Shown: piece after piece, positions 29,019-40,855 of the stretch
Layout of the letters: the number at the start of each line of letters is the position of its first letter
Numbering within the stretch: position 1 is the first letter of the stretch
DNA from: JACVRW01 sp963757815
GTDB taxonomy: Bacteria > Actinomycetota > Thermoleophilia > Solirubrobacterales > Thermoleophilaceae
Assembly: GCA_963757815.1 (NCBI GenBank)
Contig: CAVWSN010000013.1
Location: 1-64,000, forward strand
DNA length: 64,000 nt
Reading direction: 5' to 3'
Made by a program: the position numbers and the translations under genes
The notes under the pieces: model-generated
What the model saw: only the letters and a program-made list of their open reading frames with translations
Databases searched by the model: none
Told to the model about the DNA's origin: nothing

Positions 29019-29906
29019 GCTCTGTGCCACCTCCCGCGTCCCGAACAACCCGCTGCGGGCGCGCACGAGCAGCACGACGAAGATGATCACGAGCGGCACC
29101 AGGATCTTGAGATCGGCGCCGATGAAGTCGACGTAGGTGCCGGCGAGGTTCTCGCTCACGCCGATGATCCAGCCGCCGACCACGGCGCCGATCGGGCTGT
29201 CGAAGCCGCCGAGCGCGGCCGCGGCGAACGCGTAGATCAGGACGCCGCCCATCAGGTTGACGTCGAGGAACAGGCGCGGCGCCACGAGCACCCCGGCGAG
29301 CGCCCCGAGCGCGGCCGCCAGCCCCCAGCCGAGCATCAGCATGTGCCCGACGCGGACGCCGACCAGCCGCGCTCGACTCCGGGTTGAGCGCCGCTGCGCG
29401 CATCGCCAGACCGATCTTCGTGCGCTGGAAGAGCAGGAACAGAACGCCGACGACCACCAGCAGCAGCGCGACGATGCCGAGCGACTCGACGCTCAGCCGC
29501 ACGCCACCGAGCGTGACGCGTGTCGTCGGGAAGAGGCTCGGGAAGCCGCGATTTCCGAAGCCCCAGATCCAGCCGGCGCAGGCTGTTGAGCAGGATGAAG
29601 AGGCCGAGGGTGACGATCACGAGCGTGAGCACGTCGCCTCCCTCGAAGTGACGGATCAGCACCGCGTTCGATGACCATGCCGGCGACGAACGAGAGAGAC
29701 GAGCGTGCGTGAGAACGGCAAGGCCGAGCGGCACCCCGCCCTCGTAGAAGCCCCCAAGCCACGAACGTGCTGAACATGGCCATCTCGCCCTGGGCGAAGT
29801 TGACGATGCCGGTGGACCTGAAGATCAGGACCAGCGCCAGCGCGACGGCGGCGTAGATCGACCCGGTCGCGATCCCGTCCACGACCACCTGAATGAACCG
29901 TTCCAT
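29015..29906 (-). pseudogene. livH: Branched-chain amino acid ABC transporter permease LivH, frameshifts
   Basis: Permease partner of LivM. It begins ERFIQVVVDGIATGSIYAAV and continues FRSTGIVNFAQGEMAMFSTF, a diagnostic LivH stretch. Later fragments give FLDVNLMGGVLIYAFAAAAL and GGFDSPIGAVVGGWIIGVSE. Frame breaks occur near 29660-29760, 29580, 29370 and close to the end. ATG at 29906 is two bases after the livF stop. The end is inferred from a TGA overlapping the livM GTG. Confidence 0.75.
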
Positions 29907-29908
29907 CG

Positions 29909-30630
29909 TCAGTAGCCCAGGTATGAGCGACGAACCTCTTCGTCGCCCTTGATCTCGGTCCGCCTCGCCCGACAGCGCGAACGCGGCCGGACTCGAGGAC
30001 GTATGCGTGAGTCGGCGAAGTCGAGCGCGAGGTTGGCGTTCTGCTCCACGAGGAGGACGGTCATGCCCTGCTCGTCACAGATCTGACCGAGCACCCGGAA
30101 GAGCTCGCTCGTGAAGATCGGGGCGAGACCGAGTGACGGCTCGTCGAGCATCAGGAGACGCGGCCGCAGCATCAGCGCGCGCGCCACGGCGAGCATCTGC
30201 TGCTCGCCGCCGCTGAGGCTGCCCGCCTGCTGGCGCGGCGCTCCTCGAGCCGCGGGAACCAGCCGTAGCAGCGGTGGAGGTCCTCGCGCGTCGCGGCGCC
30301 GTCGTTGCGCACGTAGGCGCCCAGGCGCAGGTTCTCCTCGACTGAAAGCGCGCGCGAACGTGCCGCGCCCCTCGGGCACGTGGGCGACGCCGCGCCGGGC
30401 GATCGTCCGACGGTGGGCTTGCCAACCAGGCTCGGCGCCGTCGAAGCTCGATCCGGCCCGCGCGTGTCCACCATGCCGGAAAGCGCGCGCAGCACCGTCG
30501 TCTTGCCCGCGCCGTTCGGACCGAGCAGCGAGACCATGCCGGCCCTCGCTCGATCGAGAAGTCGATCCCTTCGAGGACCCGGCACCGGGCCGTAGCTCGG
30601 CCCGCAGGTCTTCGACTCGACGAAGCTCAT
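29909..30630 (-). pseudogene. livF: Branched-chain amino acid ABC transporter ATP-binding protein LivF, frameshifts
   Basis: ATPase subunit. Walker A SLLGPNGAGKTTVLRALSG, then HVPEGRGTF-like text, signature region AGSLSGGEQQMLAVARALML, Walker B RLLMLDEPSLGLAP and VLLVEQNANLALDFAD identify LivF. The end reads KGDEEVRRSYLGY. Several one-base indels lie between these motifs. ATG at 30630 overlaps the livG stop (ATGA), so the operon layout is intact although the frames are not. Confidence 0.8.
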
Positions 30631-31398
30631 CGCGAGGCGCTCCCCAGGTAGGCCTCGATCACCGCCGGGTCGCTCCTGCACTCGCCGCGGCTCGCCCTCG
30701 GCGATCTTGCGCCGGAGGTCGAGCACCACGACCTGGTCGCAGATGCCCCATGACCATCCCCATGTTGTGCTCGACCAGCAGCAGGGTGAGGTCGAGGTCG
30801 GAGCGCAGCGCTCGACATCAGCGTCCGCCGAGCTCGTCGACCTCGGCGTGGTTGAGCCCGCTGGCGGGCTCGTCGAGCATCAGGAGACGCGGGCGCTGGA
30901 CAGACAGCGCGCGCGAGCTCGACCCGCTTGAGCGTTCCATAGGGGAGCCCCGTGGCGGGATGGTCGGCCACGTCAGCCAGCCGATGCGTTCGAGAACGTC
31001 GTCGGCGGCCGGCCAAGCTCTCGCTCCGCGGCCGCGGCGGCCCGCGGTCGCAGGGAGGTGCCGAGAAAGCCTGGCCGCGAAGCGGCTGTAGGCGCCGAGC
31101 ATGCACGTTCTCGCGAACCGTCAGCGAGCGGAACAGCCCGAGGTTCTGGAACGTACGCGCGATGCCGAGAGCCGAGATCTCATGCGGCTCACGCGCAGCA
31201 GGTCGTGCCATCGAAGTCGATGCTGCCGGACTCGGGCGTGTAGAGGCGGCTGATGCAGTTGAAGAGGGTCGTCTTGCCGGCGCCGTTGGGGCCGATCAGG
31301 CCGCAGATCGACCCCTGGTCCACGTCCAGCGACGGACCGTCCAAGGCGGTCACTCCGCCGAAGCGGACGATCAGCTGATCGATGGCGAGCAGCGCCAC
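30627..31398 (-). pseudogene. livG: Branched-chain amino acid ABC transporter ATP-binding protein LivG, frameshifts
   Basis: First gene of the transporter operon. The first 70 residues are in one frame: LLAIDQLIVRFGGVTALDG and CGLIGPNGAGKTTLFNCISR (Walker A). Downstream pieces give ALGIARTFQNLGLFRSLTV, RLLMLDEPASGLNHAEVDEL (Walker B) and PAVIEAYLG. Frame breaks recur every 100 bases or so. GTG at 31398 follows GGGAGAGGGAGG. Together with LivF, H, M and K it would form a complete importer. Confidence 0.8.
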
Positions 31399-31487
31399 CC
31401 TCCCTCTCCCTTGTGGTCTCGGGTGCCGAGACCAGATCGTTCATGCCCGGGGCCGGGGCGGCGTAACACCCGAGGGGTGTGCCGGGG

Positions 31488-31690
31488 CTACTGCTGGCCG
31501 GCTTCCGCCAGCGCCTCGCGCAGCGCCTGGTTGCGACGCTCCAGCTGCAGAGCCCTGCGCCTCCAGGCGGCCGTGCGGGCGCGCTGCCGAGCGCCGGCCT
31601 CGTCCAGCCGCTCGAGCTCCTCACGGCTGGCGGCGAGTCGTCCCGCGCTCTCGAGATCAGGCGCGTGGCCGCAGCGCCTGGGCCTGGGCG
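31488..31690 (-). pseudogene. 3' fragment of an unknown coiled-coil gene
   Basis: On the minus strand one frame reads LESAGRLAASREELERLDEA and goes on with Arg/Glu/Leu-rich text to REALAEAGQQ and a TAG at 31488-31490. Codon bias is gene-like and the composition is that of a coiled coil. No start exists: upstream it runs into a purine tract and then the MinD-like gene. This is the C-terminal end of a gene whose 5' part is missing from the window, upstream of livG. Confidence 0.5.
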
Positions 31691-31747
31691 GGGGGGAGGC
31701 GAGGAGGGGGAAAAGAGAAGAAGGAGAAAGTAAAAGAGAGAGGGAGC
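31687..31747. other. Low-complexity purine tract
   Basis: About 60 bases, nearly all A and G on the plus strand, moving from G-runs (seven to eight G) to A-rich (AAAAGAGAAGAAGGAGAAAG). It is unlike the surrounding 70 percent GC sequence. It sits exactly between the damaged liv region and the intact MinD-like gene, directly after the latter's stop codon on the minus strand. Confidence 0.85.
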
Positions 31748-32896
31748 TCAGATCAGCCGGTCGACGACGTCCACGCCCAGCCGCCTGATCGGCAGCCGCA
31801 CGGAGCGGTCCAGGTCGACGAGCGAGTAGGTGGCGGAGTCGAGCATCACTCGGAGCCGGTCGTTGTACGGGATCGTCACGTGCCGGCCGACGCCGAAGCG
31901 GCGGAAGGCCGTCTCGATCACCTGACGGTCGCCCGAGCGCTCGGACGGCGCGCGGTTGAGCACCACCGTCAGGCGCTTGCGGTTGATGCTCTCCCCGTCG
32001 CCGCCGCTGTCCCAGCCCGCCTCCGCGTTCAGGTAGCGCAGCGCGCCCAGCACCTTGTCGGCCGTCACGTACTCCGGCGTGGTCACGAGCAGCGCCTGGT
32101 CGGCGCGGCGGATGCCGAACTGCGCGAGCGGATCGATGATGCCCGTGCCGAGGTCGAGCAGGATCACCTCGTAGAAGCGGCCGAGGAGGTCTAGGAGGTC
32201 TCCATAGGTCTCGGGGGTCATGGCGGCCATGACCTCGGCCTGCTCGGGCGCGGCGAGCACGTGCAGGCCGCTGGGCAGCTGGGAGACATATGCGAGCACG
32301 TCCGACACGGAGTCGATGTGGTCGAGGTGGGGAAGCAGGTCGGCGAGCGACGGGTTGACCCGGACGTCGTCCGGCGCCAGCGAGGCGAGCGTTCCGAAGT
32401 CGCGGTTCGCGTCCACCGCCACCACACGCAGATTGAGCGCTTCGGCGAGCAGGTTGCCGACGAGGAAGGTGCAGGTCGTCTTGCCGACCCCGCCCTTGGG
32501 AGAGACCACGGCGATCGTGTTGGTCCGCGTGGCGCGGGGCGCCCCGAGCATGGCTTCCTCGAGCGCTTGCTCGCGGCGCTCGCCCTCGCTCGTCATCAGG
32601 TTGCGCACGCGTTCGCGCAGCCGCGTCCAGGTGCCCTCGCGGACCTCGCGGCCCTGTACGACCGGGCGCGTGTAGACGTCCCCGCGCCGGAAGCGGCTCG
32701 AGTCGGGGATTCGGGCGGGATCGCGCCCGTTGGCGGCTGCGGGCTCGGCTGCCGGCGGCTTAGGCGACTCGCGTTCAACGCGTCTGGGCGGCTCCGGCTG
32801 ACGCTTGGCTTCAGCGGCCGGCGCGCGGTCGCGCGAACGTCCGCTGCCCGCCGTGGTGCCCGTCAGACGGAAGCGGGGCGGTGTCCCCTCAGCCAT
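31748..32896 (-). CDS. MinD/ParA-like P-loop ATPase (CpaE-like)
   Basis: 382 residues. The first 110 are a Pro/Arg/Ala-rich disordered segment. The ATPase follows with a deviant Walker A VVSPKGGVGKTTCTFLVGNL near 137, VVAVDANRDFGTLASLA near 165, VILLDLGTGIIDPLA near 245 and VLNRAPSE near 310. This is the ParA/MinD class that works with membranes, DNA or secretion machines. No partner (ParB, Tad or flagellar genes) is adjacent, so the cargo is unknown. ATG at 32896; divergent from the next gene. Confidence 0.85.
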   Translation of the reverse strand: MAEGTPPRFRLTGTTAGSGRSRDRAPAAEAKRQPEPPRRVERESPKPPAAEPAAANGRDPARIPDSSRFRRGDVYTRPVVQGREVREGTWTRLRERVRNLMTSEGERREQALEEAMLGAPRATRTNTIAVVSPKGGVGKTTCTFLVGNLLAEALNLRVVAVDANRDFGTLASLAPDDVRVNPSLADLLPHLDHIDSVSDVLAYVSQLPSGLHVLAAPEQAEVMAAMTPETYGDLLDLLGRFYEVILLDLGTGIIDPLAQFGIRRADQALLVTTPEYVTADKVLGALRYLNAEAGWDSGGDGESINRKRLTVVLNRAPSERSGDRQVIETAFRRFGVGRHVTIPYNDRLRVMLDSATYSLVDLDRSVRLPIRRLGVDVVDRLI

Positions 32897-32977
32897 TGGT
32901 GTCTTATACCCTCCCGCGGCCGCATAGGTGCGTTGAGGGATGCCCGCCGCCGGGGAGACCCACAGTGCGCCCCAACC

Positions 32978-33424
32978 ATGCATCACAACCCTGGGATAAA
33001 TCTTCACGTCGACCCGCTCGGGGAGCTCGAGGTGCAACGCGCCCTCGCCCTCGCCCACGCGCGCGAGAGCTACCCGGCGGTCTCGCGCGAGACGCTGCTG
33101 GGATATTGCGAGGCCGCCTGGGACGTGGCTCTCAAGGCCGACCCCCGCAGGCGGGATCTCCAGGGGAGCTTCGACCGTGCACTCCTGATCATCGCCTGGA
33201 CCCAGCGCCGCAGCGGCGGGCGGGTGCCATTCCGCGAGTTGATCGAACAGACCGTGCCGCGCATCGCGCTCGAGCCCTTCATCTCCGAACCGGGGCAGAA
33301 TGACGGGGTGGCCGCGCCGGCGCCGTCGACAGTGCCCGTCGTGCGGCTCGAGTTGGCACCCGCCCCCATGATCATCGAGGTCTCCGCGGGGAGTCCGGAA
33401 CCCGGCTCAGGCCGGCGCCCGTAG
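32978..33424 (+). CDS. Hypothetical protein
   Basis: 148 residues, ATG at 32978 (MHHNPGINLHVDPLGEL). The N-terminal 95 residues are predicted helical (EVQRALALAHARESYPAVSR, CEAAWDVALKADPRRRDLQG); the rest is Pro/Ala-rich. No family recognised. Its start is 81 bases from the divergent MinD-like gene, so the two may share a control region. It overlaps the end of the convergent gene at 33407 by 18 bases. Confidence 0.6.
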   Translation: MHHNPGINLHVDPLGELEVQRALALAHARESYPAVSRETLLGYCEAAWDVALKADPRRRDLQGSFDRALLIIAWTQRRSGGRVPFRELIEQTVPRIALEPFISEPGQNDGVAAPAPSTVPVVRLELAPAPMIIEVSAGSPEPGSGRRP

Positions 33425-34021
33425 CTGCAGCTCGAAGCGGTGGCGCCCGGCGGCGACCTCGAGCTTCGTCGCCCCCGGCGGAACCGCCGGGACGAACGCC
33501 GTGTCGCCACGCAGGTGGTGACCGGGGATCCAGCCCCCGCCCTGGGGTGTGTAGGCGGTGCCGGCGTCGTCCCAGAGCGAGAAGGCCGCGGGCGGACGGT
33601 GCTCGGCGCCGGCGGCGCTGTCGGGGTTGGCAGGGGGAGAGACGAAGAGCCAGCGCAGGAGCACTCCGTCGCCGTACAGCTCGGCGGCGAGCAGATGGAG
33701 CCCCGGGGTCTCATGGGCGGGATCCGCGGTGACCACGCGCTTGAGCTCGATTCCCCTGAACGGCGCGTAGGCAGTGCTCGTGATCTCGCGGAGGCGCCGG
33801 AAGAAGCGCTCGCGGTCGGCCTCGGTCACCAACCCGAGGGCGTTGAGCGCCTCGAAGGCCGCCGAGACGTTCACCACGGCCTGATCCGCCTCGGTCCTGA
33901 TCACGTTCGGGTCGAGCGGGCGGCGCGGGGTGGTCTCGACCCGGCGCAGGTTGTGCTCGAGCAGCTCGATCGCCCGCCGCCGGAGCTCGCTCGAGCTCGA
34001 GGTCTCGGGCTCGTCGGTCAT
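33407..34021 (-). CDS. Hypothetical protein
   Basis: 204 residues. The N-terminal half is helical and charged (RRRAIELLEHNLRRVETTPR, ALNALGLVTEADRERFFRRL). The second half is beta-rich (GIELKRVVTADPAHETPG, LHLLAAELYGDGVLLRWLFV) and ends LEVAAGRHRFELQLRAP. No signal peptide, no recognised family. It overlaps the stop of the upstream glycosidase by four bases, so both are probably one transcript. Confidence 0.65.
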   Translation of the reverse strand: MTDEPETSSSSELRRRAIELLEHNLRRVETTPRRPLDPNVIRTEADQAVVNVSAAFEALNALGLVTEADRERFFRRLREITSTAYAPFRGIELKRVVTADPAHETPGLHLLAAELYGDGVLLRWLFVSPPANPDSAAGAEHRPPAAFSLWDDAGTAYTPQGGGWIPGHHLRGDTAFVPAVPPGATKLEVAAGRHRFELQLRAPA

Positions 34022-35383
34022 GGACCGGCTATGCGAGCCATCAGGTCCCTGACCGCCACCGCATGCAGCGCGCCGCGGAGGCGGTAGTCGTCGAGCACGG
34101 CCTTGTGCCAGCCGAACTCGCGCCTGAAGCGCGCCACCCGGGCCTGCGCCTTCGCGAGCTCGCGGTCGGCTCGCGGGGGCGTGACGCTGCCGGCGGCGCC
34201 TCGCGATGTCGCGGCGAGCGTGCGGCGCGCCTCTGCCGCGCGCGCACGCGCCTGGCGGAGGCGCTGGCGCGTGACGATCGCCTGGACGCGGGACAGCTCC
34301 GCGGCAGCCGCGTACATGCGTTGCAGGTGCTCGTGCTGGCGCTGCTCCCCGCGCCAGGCCATGATCTGGTCCCAGCTGTCGGCGACGCGCTTGACGGCCG
34401 CGAAGGCGGGGCGGCGCTGCACGGCGTAGCCGGGCGCCTCGACGAGATGCTCGACCCCCTCGGTGGCGTACTCGCCGGCGGCGCCCTGGTCCCGGAGGGT
34501 CACGAAGACCTGGCCCGCCCCGGCCTCGCCGAGCCCGACCAGCGACTGCGTCAGGTAGCCGGCCTGTCCCGCCTCCCCGCCGGTGAAGGCCGGGTCGGTC
34601 TGGAAGGCCGGGTCGGCCGAGTAGCCGTGCTCAGTGACCCAGACGGGCCCGTTGAATCCATAGCCGGCGAGCCGGGCGCGGAACTCCCCGAAGCGGCTCA
34701 CCACGGCGGCCACCGAGCCACGCAGGTGCACGTTCGCGATGTCGAAGCTCCGCGCGGCGCCCGGGATCGCGAGCACCTGCGCCAGCCACGCGGGCTCGTG
34801 CGGGCGCATCACCCCGCCGAGCACCACCTTGTCCTCGGGGGCGCGTGCCTTGATCGCGGCGTTCGCGGCCACGAGCATCTGTCCGTACTCCTCGGCGGAG
34901 CCCTCGAAGGCCCAGCGGCCGTCGGGCTCGTTGATGATCTCCCAGTGGTCGATCGCCGACCCGGCGTGCGCCGCGATCTCACCCGCGAGCCGGCCGAACT
35001 CGGCCGGGTCCGAGGCCGGGCAGCGCACGTGGTCGGGCCAGGCGCTCCGGGCAGGTCGACAGCCACGATGGCGGGTTGAGCAGGATGCCGAGCACCTTGA
35101 CGCGATGCTGGCGGGCCAGGGCGATCACCTCGTCCAGCCCGCGCCAGTCGGGGGCGGGCGCGGGCCCGCCGGAGTCGCTCTCGAATACGTCGTTGACCTG
35201 GACGTCCACGCGCACGAACTCCGCGCCGAGTGCGGCCGACTCGGCGAAGATCCGCTCCTTCATCTCGAGCGGCGTGCAGCAGGCGTAGACCATCGCGTGC
35301 GAGGAGACGGGCGCCGCCTGAGCGCCCGCCGCGGGCAGCGCGGCAAGCAACAGGCAGGTCGCGAGCGCAAGTCGTCGAGACAT
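34018..35383 (-). CDS. Secreted glycoside hydrolase-like protein (clan A), frameshifted
   Basis: About 454 residues after removing one C near 35040-35048 (restoring CPERWPDHVRCP). Signal peptide LALATCLLLAALPAAGAQA. Barrel glycosidase motifs: FVRVDVQVNDVF near 53, HWEIINEPDGRWAF near 150 (acid/base Glu) and GPVWVTEHGYSADP near 235 (nucleophile Glu). The C-terminal 130 residues are a charged coiled coil (RVQAIVTRQRLRQARARAAE), unusual for a glycosidase. Substrate unknown. Divergent from clpB with a 103-base gap. Confidence 0.75.
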
Positions 35384-35459
35384 CGCATGATGCATTGTGT
35401 CGATACTGCCCGCCGTGGGTGCGAACACACGGCGATGGAGGGGTGGACGTTTCTCCAGC

Positions 35460-35480
35460 CTTGCTATACGCTGACTTAGG
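35460..35480 (+). promoter_or_regulatory. Weak HspR (HAIR)-like operator upstream of clpB
   Basis: CTTGCTA and ACTTAGG are separated by exactly seven bases and resemble the HAIR consensus CTTGAGT-N7-ACTCAAG at nine of fourteen positions. It ends six bases before the clpB start. HspR controls clpB in several actinobacteria and hspR is present in this window, so the site is plausible, but the match is weak. Confidence 0.25.
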
Positions 35481-35486
35481 TTTTCT

Positions 35487-38042
<2,556 letters not shown>

Positions 38043-38052
38043 CGGCAGCCGC

Positions 38053-38743
38053 TCAGAACACGCGCGACCAGGCGGTTGCCGACGCCGCCGACGGCTCGGC
38101 CACCCGCCGGACGGTGATCGTGAAGCCGACGCTCTGGGGCCGCCGCTCCCGGTACCTGCGGAACGCGTCGAACTGGACGGTGTAGACGCCGAGCGCGGCG
38201 CCGCTCCTCAGGAGCCGGCGCCTCGAGCGGAGCTTGTGGCAGGCGCGCTTGAGCGTGCCGATCTTCAGGTGGCGGACCGAATTCCCACGCACGATGTGCG
38301 CCCACAGCGTCTTCCCCTCCGTGAAGCCCACCGCGCCGATCATGATCCTGCGTCCCGGCGCTCCGCTCCCCGGCCTGAGCCGCACGTCGACCTCGCTCAC
38401 GACGATCTGCGCCGAGGCGGTGAGGGTGGGGTTCGAGGTGTCGGTGGCGGTGTAGGTGCTTGTCCGCTTGCCGTTCCGCTGCCCGAGCCGGAGCGTGCCG
38501 TTGAAGGCCCCGCCCACGTCGGTCGACAGGGCCCCGATCGCCTCGCCGTCCTTGGTCACGTTGATGCCGCTCTGAAGGCCCGGGGTGAAGCCCGAGCCGA
38601 GCAGGCTGACGGTCTCGCCAGACCCGTAGCAGGGCTTGGGCGGGTTTACCGTGAGCGTCGGCCGCGGAGGCCGCCGCGGGCAGGGCGAATGCGGCGAACC
38701 CGGTCGCCAGGGCGGTGAGGCTGAGCTTCATCCGTGTCTCCAT
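38053..38743 (-). CDS. Secreted protein of unknown function, frameshifted
   Basis: About 229 residues after removing one base near 38656. Signal peptide LTALATGFAAFALPAAASAA, then TLTVNPPKPCYGSGETVSLL and GSGFTPGLQSGINVTKDG, a beta-sandwich-like pattern (IPT/Ig-like), and a C-terminal part rich in Arg (CHKLRSRRRLLRSGAALGVY). Two cysteines could form a disulfide. No catalytic motif. ATG at 38743 or 38731. Convergent with clpB, ten bases between stops. Confidence 0.6.
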
Positions 38744-38816
38744 TACGTGGGTGGGGCGCGCGAGTCGCCGTCAGGCTACATTCACGCGCGACGAGGTCTC
38801 CAGCGAAAGGAACACA

Positions 38817-39098
38817 GTGCCCACCTTCGTGATGCTGTCAACGCTTACGCCAGAGGGCGTGCAGACCCTCAAGAGCAATCCACAGCGCATCCGCGAGGTC
38901 AACAAGGAGATCGAGCAGCTGGGCGCGACAGTGACCGCTCAATGGGCCGTGCTCGGCCGCTTCGACTTCGTGAACATCATCGAGGCTCCGGACGAGAAGA
39001 CCGTCGCGCGGGTGTCGATGGAGCTCGGCTCGCGCGGAACCGCCCACTACGAGACGCTCTCCGCGATTCCGGTGGACGACTTCATCGCGGCGCTTTGA
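38817..39098 (+). CDS. GYD domain protein
   Basis: 93 residues from GTG at 38817, preceded by GAAAGGA. The sequence TFVMLSTLTPEGVQTLKSNP and ATVTAQWAVLGRFDFVNIIE fits the GYD domain, a dimeric ferredoxin-like fold of unknown role often found in actinobacteria. Its stop overlaps the TTG start of purD, so the two are probably co-translated. Confidence 0.85.
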   Translation: MPTFVMLSTLTPEGVQTLKSNPQRIREVNKEIEQLGATVTAQWAVLGRFDFVNIIEAPDEKTVARVSMELGSRGTAHYETLSAIPVDDFIAAL

Positions 39099-40360
39099 CA
39101 AAGGTCCTCGTCGTAGGCGGCGGCGGCCGCGAGCACGCGCTCGTCCGCACACTGCTGCGCAGCCCACGCCGGCCGGAGGTGCTGTGTTCCCCGGGCAACG
39201 CCGGGATTGCGCGCGACGGCATCGAGTGCGTTCCCACCGCCGACGTCACGGCCCTGGCCCGCGAGCGCGAGGTCGACCTCGTTGTGGTGGGACCCGAGGC
39301 GCCGCTCGTGGCGGGCCTGGTAGACGAGCTGGCGGCGGCGGGCATCGCGGCCTTCGGGCCGACGCGCGAGGCCGCCCGCATCGAGGGTTCGAAGGCCTAC
39401 GCAAAGCAGTTGATGAAGGAGACGGGGGTGCCGACGGCCTCGCACGTCCTGTTCCGCTCGCGCGAGGAGGCGGCCGATCACCTGGCCTGCGCCTCCTACC
39501 CGGCAGTGCTCAAGGCGGACGTCCTGGCGGCCGGCAAGGGCGTGATCATCGCCGCCGACGAGCGCGAGGCGCGGGCAGCGCTCGACGTGTTCTTCGCCGA
39601 GAAGCGCTTCGGCGACACGCAGGTCGTCCTCGAGCAGTTCCTGGAGGGCGAGGAGCTGTCGCTGCTGGCGCTCTGCGACGGCGAGCGCGCCGTCCCGCTT
39701 GCGCCCGCGCAGGACTACAAGCGGATCTTCGACGGCGACGAGGGACCCAACACGGGCGGCATGGGCAGCTATTCGCCCGTACCGGGGTTCGACGACGCCC
39801 GCGCGAGCGAGCTGGCGGCGATCGTCCACCAGCCGATCGTCGACGAGCTGCACCGCCGCGGAACGCCCTTCCACGGCGTGCTCTACGCGGGGCTCATGAT
39901 GGGCCCCGCCGGGCCGAAGGTCCTCGAGTACAACGTGCGCTTCGGCGACCCGGAGACGCAGGCGGTGCTGCCGCGGCTGCGCTCAGACCTGCTCGACCTG
40001 CTCGAGGCCTCCACGAGACTCGGTGGGCTCGCGGGCGTCGAACCGCAGTGGTCGCCGGAGTGGGCCGTGACGGTCGTGCTCGCCTCGCGCGGCTACCCGG
40101 AGAGCGCGTCGAAGGGCGACGTGATCGCCGGGCTCGACGAGGCGGCCGACGAGGGCGCCCAGATCTTCCATGCCGGAACCGCCGAGGAGGACGGCCGGCT
40201 GGTCACGGCGGGCGGGCGCGTGTTGAACGTGACCGCGCTCGGAGACGGCCCCGGCGAGGCCCGCGAGCGCGCCTACGCCGCGGCCGGACGAGTCCGGTTC
40301 GACGGGCTCCAGATGCGGGGCGACATAGCGCTGCGCGCAGTGGATAGGGTCGAGGCGTGA
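39095..40360 (+). CDS. purD: Phosphoribosylamine-glycine ligase
   Basis: ATP-dependent formation of GAR, step 2 of purine synthesis. 421 residues, ATP-grasp fold. KVLVVGGGGREHALVRTLL at the start, FGPTREAARIEGSKAYAKQL near 87, VLKADVLAAGKGVIIAADE near 136, DEGPNTGGMGSYSPVPGFDD near 213 and VLEYNVRFGDPETQAVLPRL near 274 are diagnostic. The start is TTG at 39095, overlapping the GYD gene stop (TTGA). Its stop overlaps the purE GTG. Confidence 0.97.
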   Translation: MTKVLVVGGGGREHALVRTLLRSPRRPEVLCSPGNAGIARDGIECVPTADVTALAREREVDLVVVGPEAPLVAGLVDELAAAGIAAFGPTREAARIEGSKAYAKQLMKETGVPTASHVLFRSREEAADHLACASYPAVLKADVLAAGKGVIIAADEREARAALDVFFAEKRFGDTQVVLEQFLEGEELSLLALCDGERAVPLAPAQDYKRIFDGDEGPNTGGMGSYSPVPGFDDARASELAAIVHQPIVDELHRRGTPFHGVLYAGLMMGPAGPKVLEYNVRFGDPETQAVLPRLRSDLLDLLEASTRLGGLAGVEPQWSPEWAVTVVLASRGYPESASKGDVIAGLDEAADEGAQIFHAGTAEEDGRLVTAGGRVLNVTALGDGPGEARERAYAAAGRVRFDGLQMRGDIALRAVDRVEA

Positions 40361-40842
40361 ACGGCACCGAGGAGTACGGCGGCGCGCCCGTCACCGAGAC
40401 CGCGGTCGAGCACGAGTTCGACGAGCTCGACGTCGACGACGCCCCGCAGGTGGGCATCGTCATGGGCTCGAAGAGCGACATGCCCGTGATGGAGAAGGCG
40501 GCCGAGCGGCTCGAGGAGCTGGGCGTCCGCCACGAGATGCGGGTGATGAGCGCGCACCGCGACCCCGACACGGTCGCGGACTACGCACGCAACGCGCGCA
40601 TGCGCGGGCTGCGCGTGATCATCGCCGGCGCCGGCCTGGCGGCCGCGCTGCCAGGGGTGGTCGCCGCGCACACCGACCTGCCGGTGATCGGGGTGCCGCT
40701 CACCTCGAAGACATCGGTCGGCGGCGGCCTCGACGCGCTGCTCGCGATCTCGCAGATGCCCCCGGGCGTGCCGGTGGCAACCGTGGGCGTGGACAACGCG
40801 GGGAACGCCGCCGTGCTCGCGGCCCGGATCCTGAGCGTTTGA
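40357..40842 (+). CDS. purE: 5-(carboxyamino)imidazole ribonucleotide mutase
   Basis: Converts N5-CAIR to CAIR. 161 residues, starting with GTG overlapping purD (GTGA). A 30-residue acidic extension precedes the core, which shows GIVMGSKSDMPVMEKAAERL, MSAHRDPDTVADYARNA, IIAGAGLAAALPGVVAAHT and PVIGVPLTSKTSVGGGLDAL. The class I enzyme normally works with PurK, which is not in this window. Thirteen bases precede purB. Confidence 0.97.
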   Translation: MNGTEEYGGAPVTETAVEHEFDELDVDDAPQVGIVMGSKSDMPVMEKAAERLEELGVRHEMRVMSAHRDPDTVADYARNARMRGLRVIIAGAGLAAALPGVVAAHTDLPVIGVPLTSKTSVGGGLDALLAISQMPPGVPVATVGVDNAGNAAVLAARILSV

Positions 40843-40855
40843 GCGCGAGCCGCAG

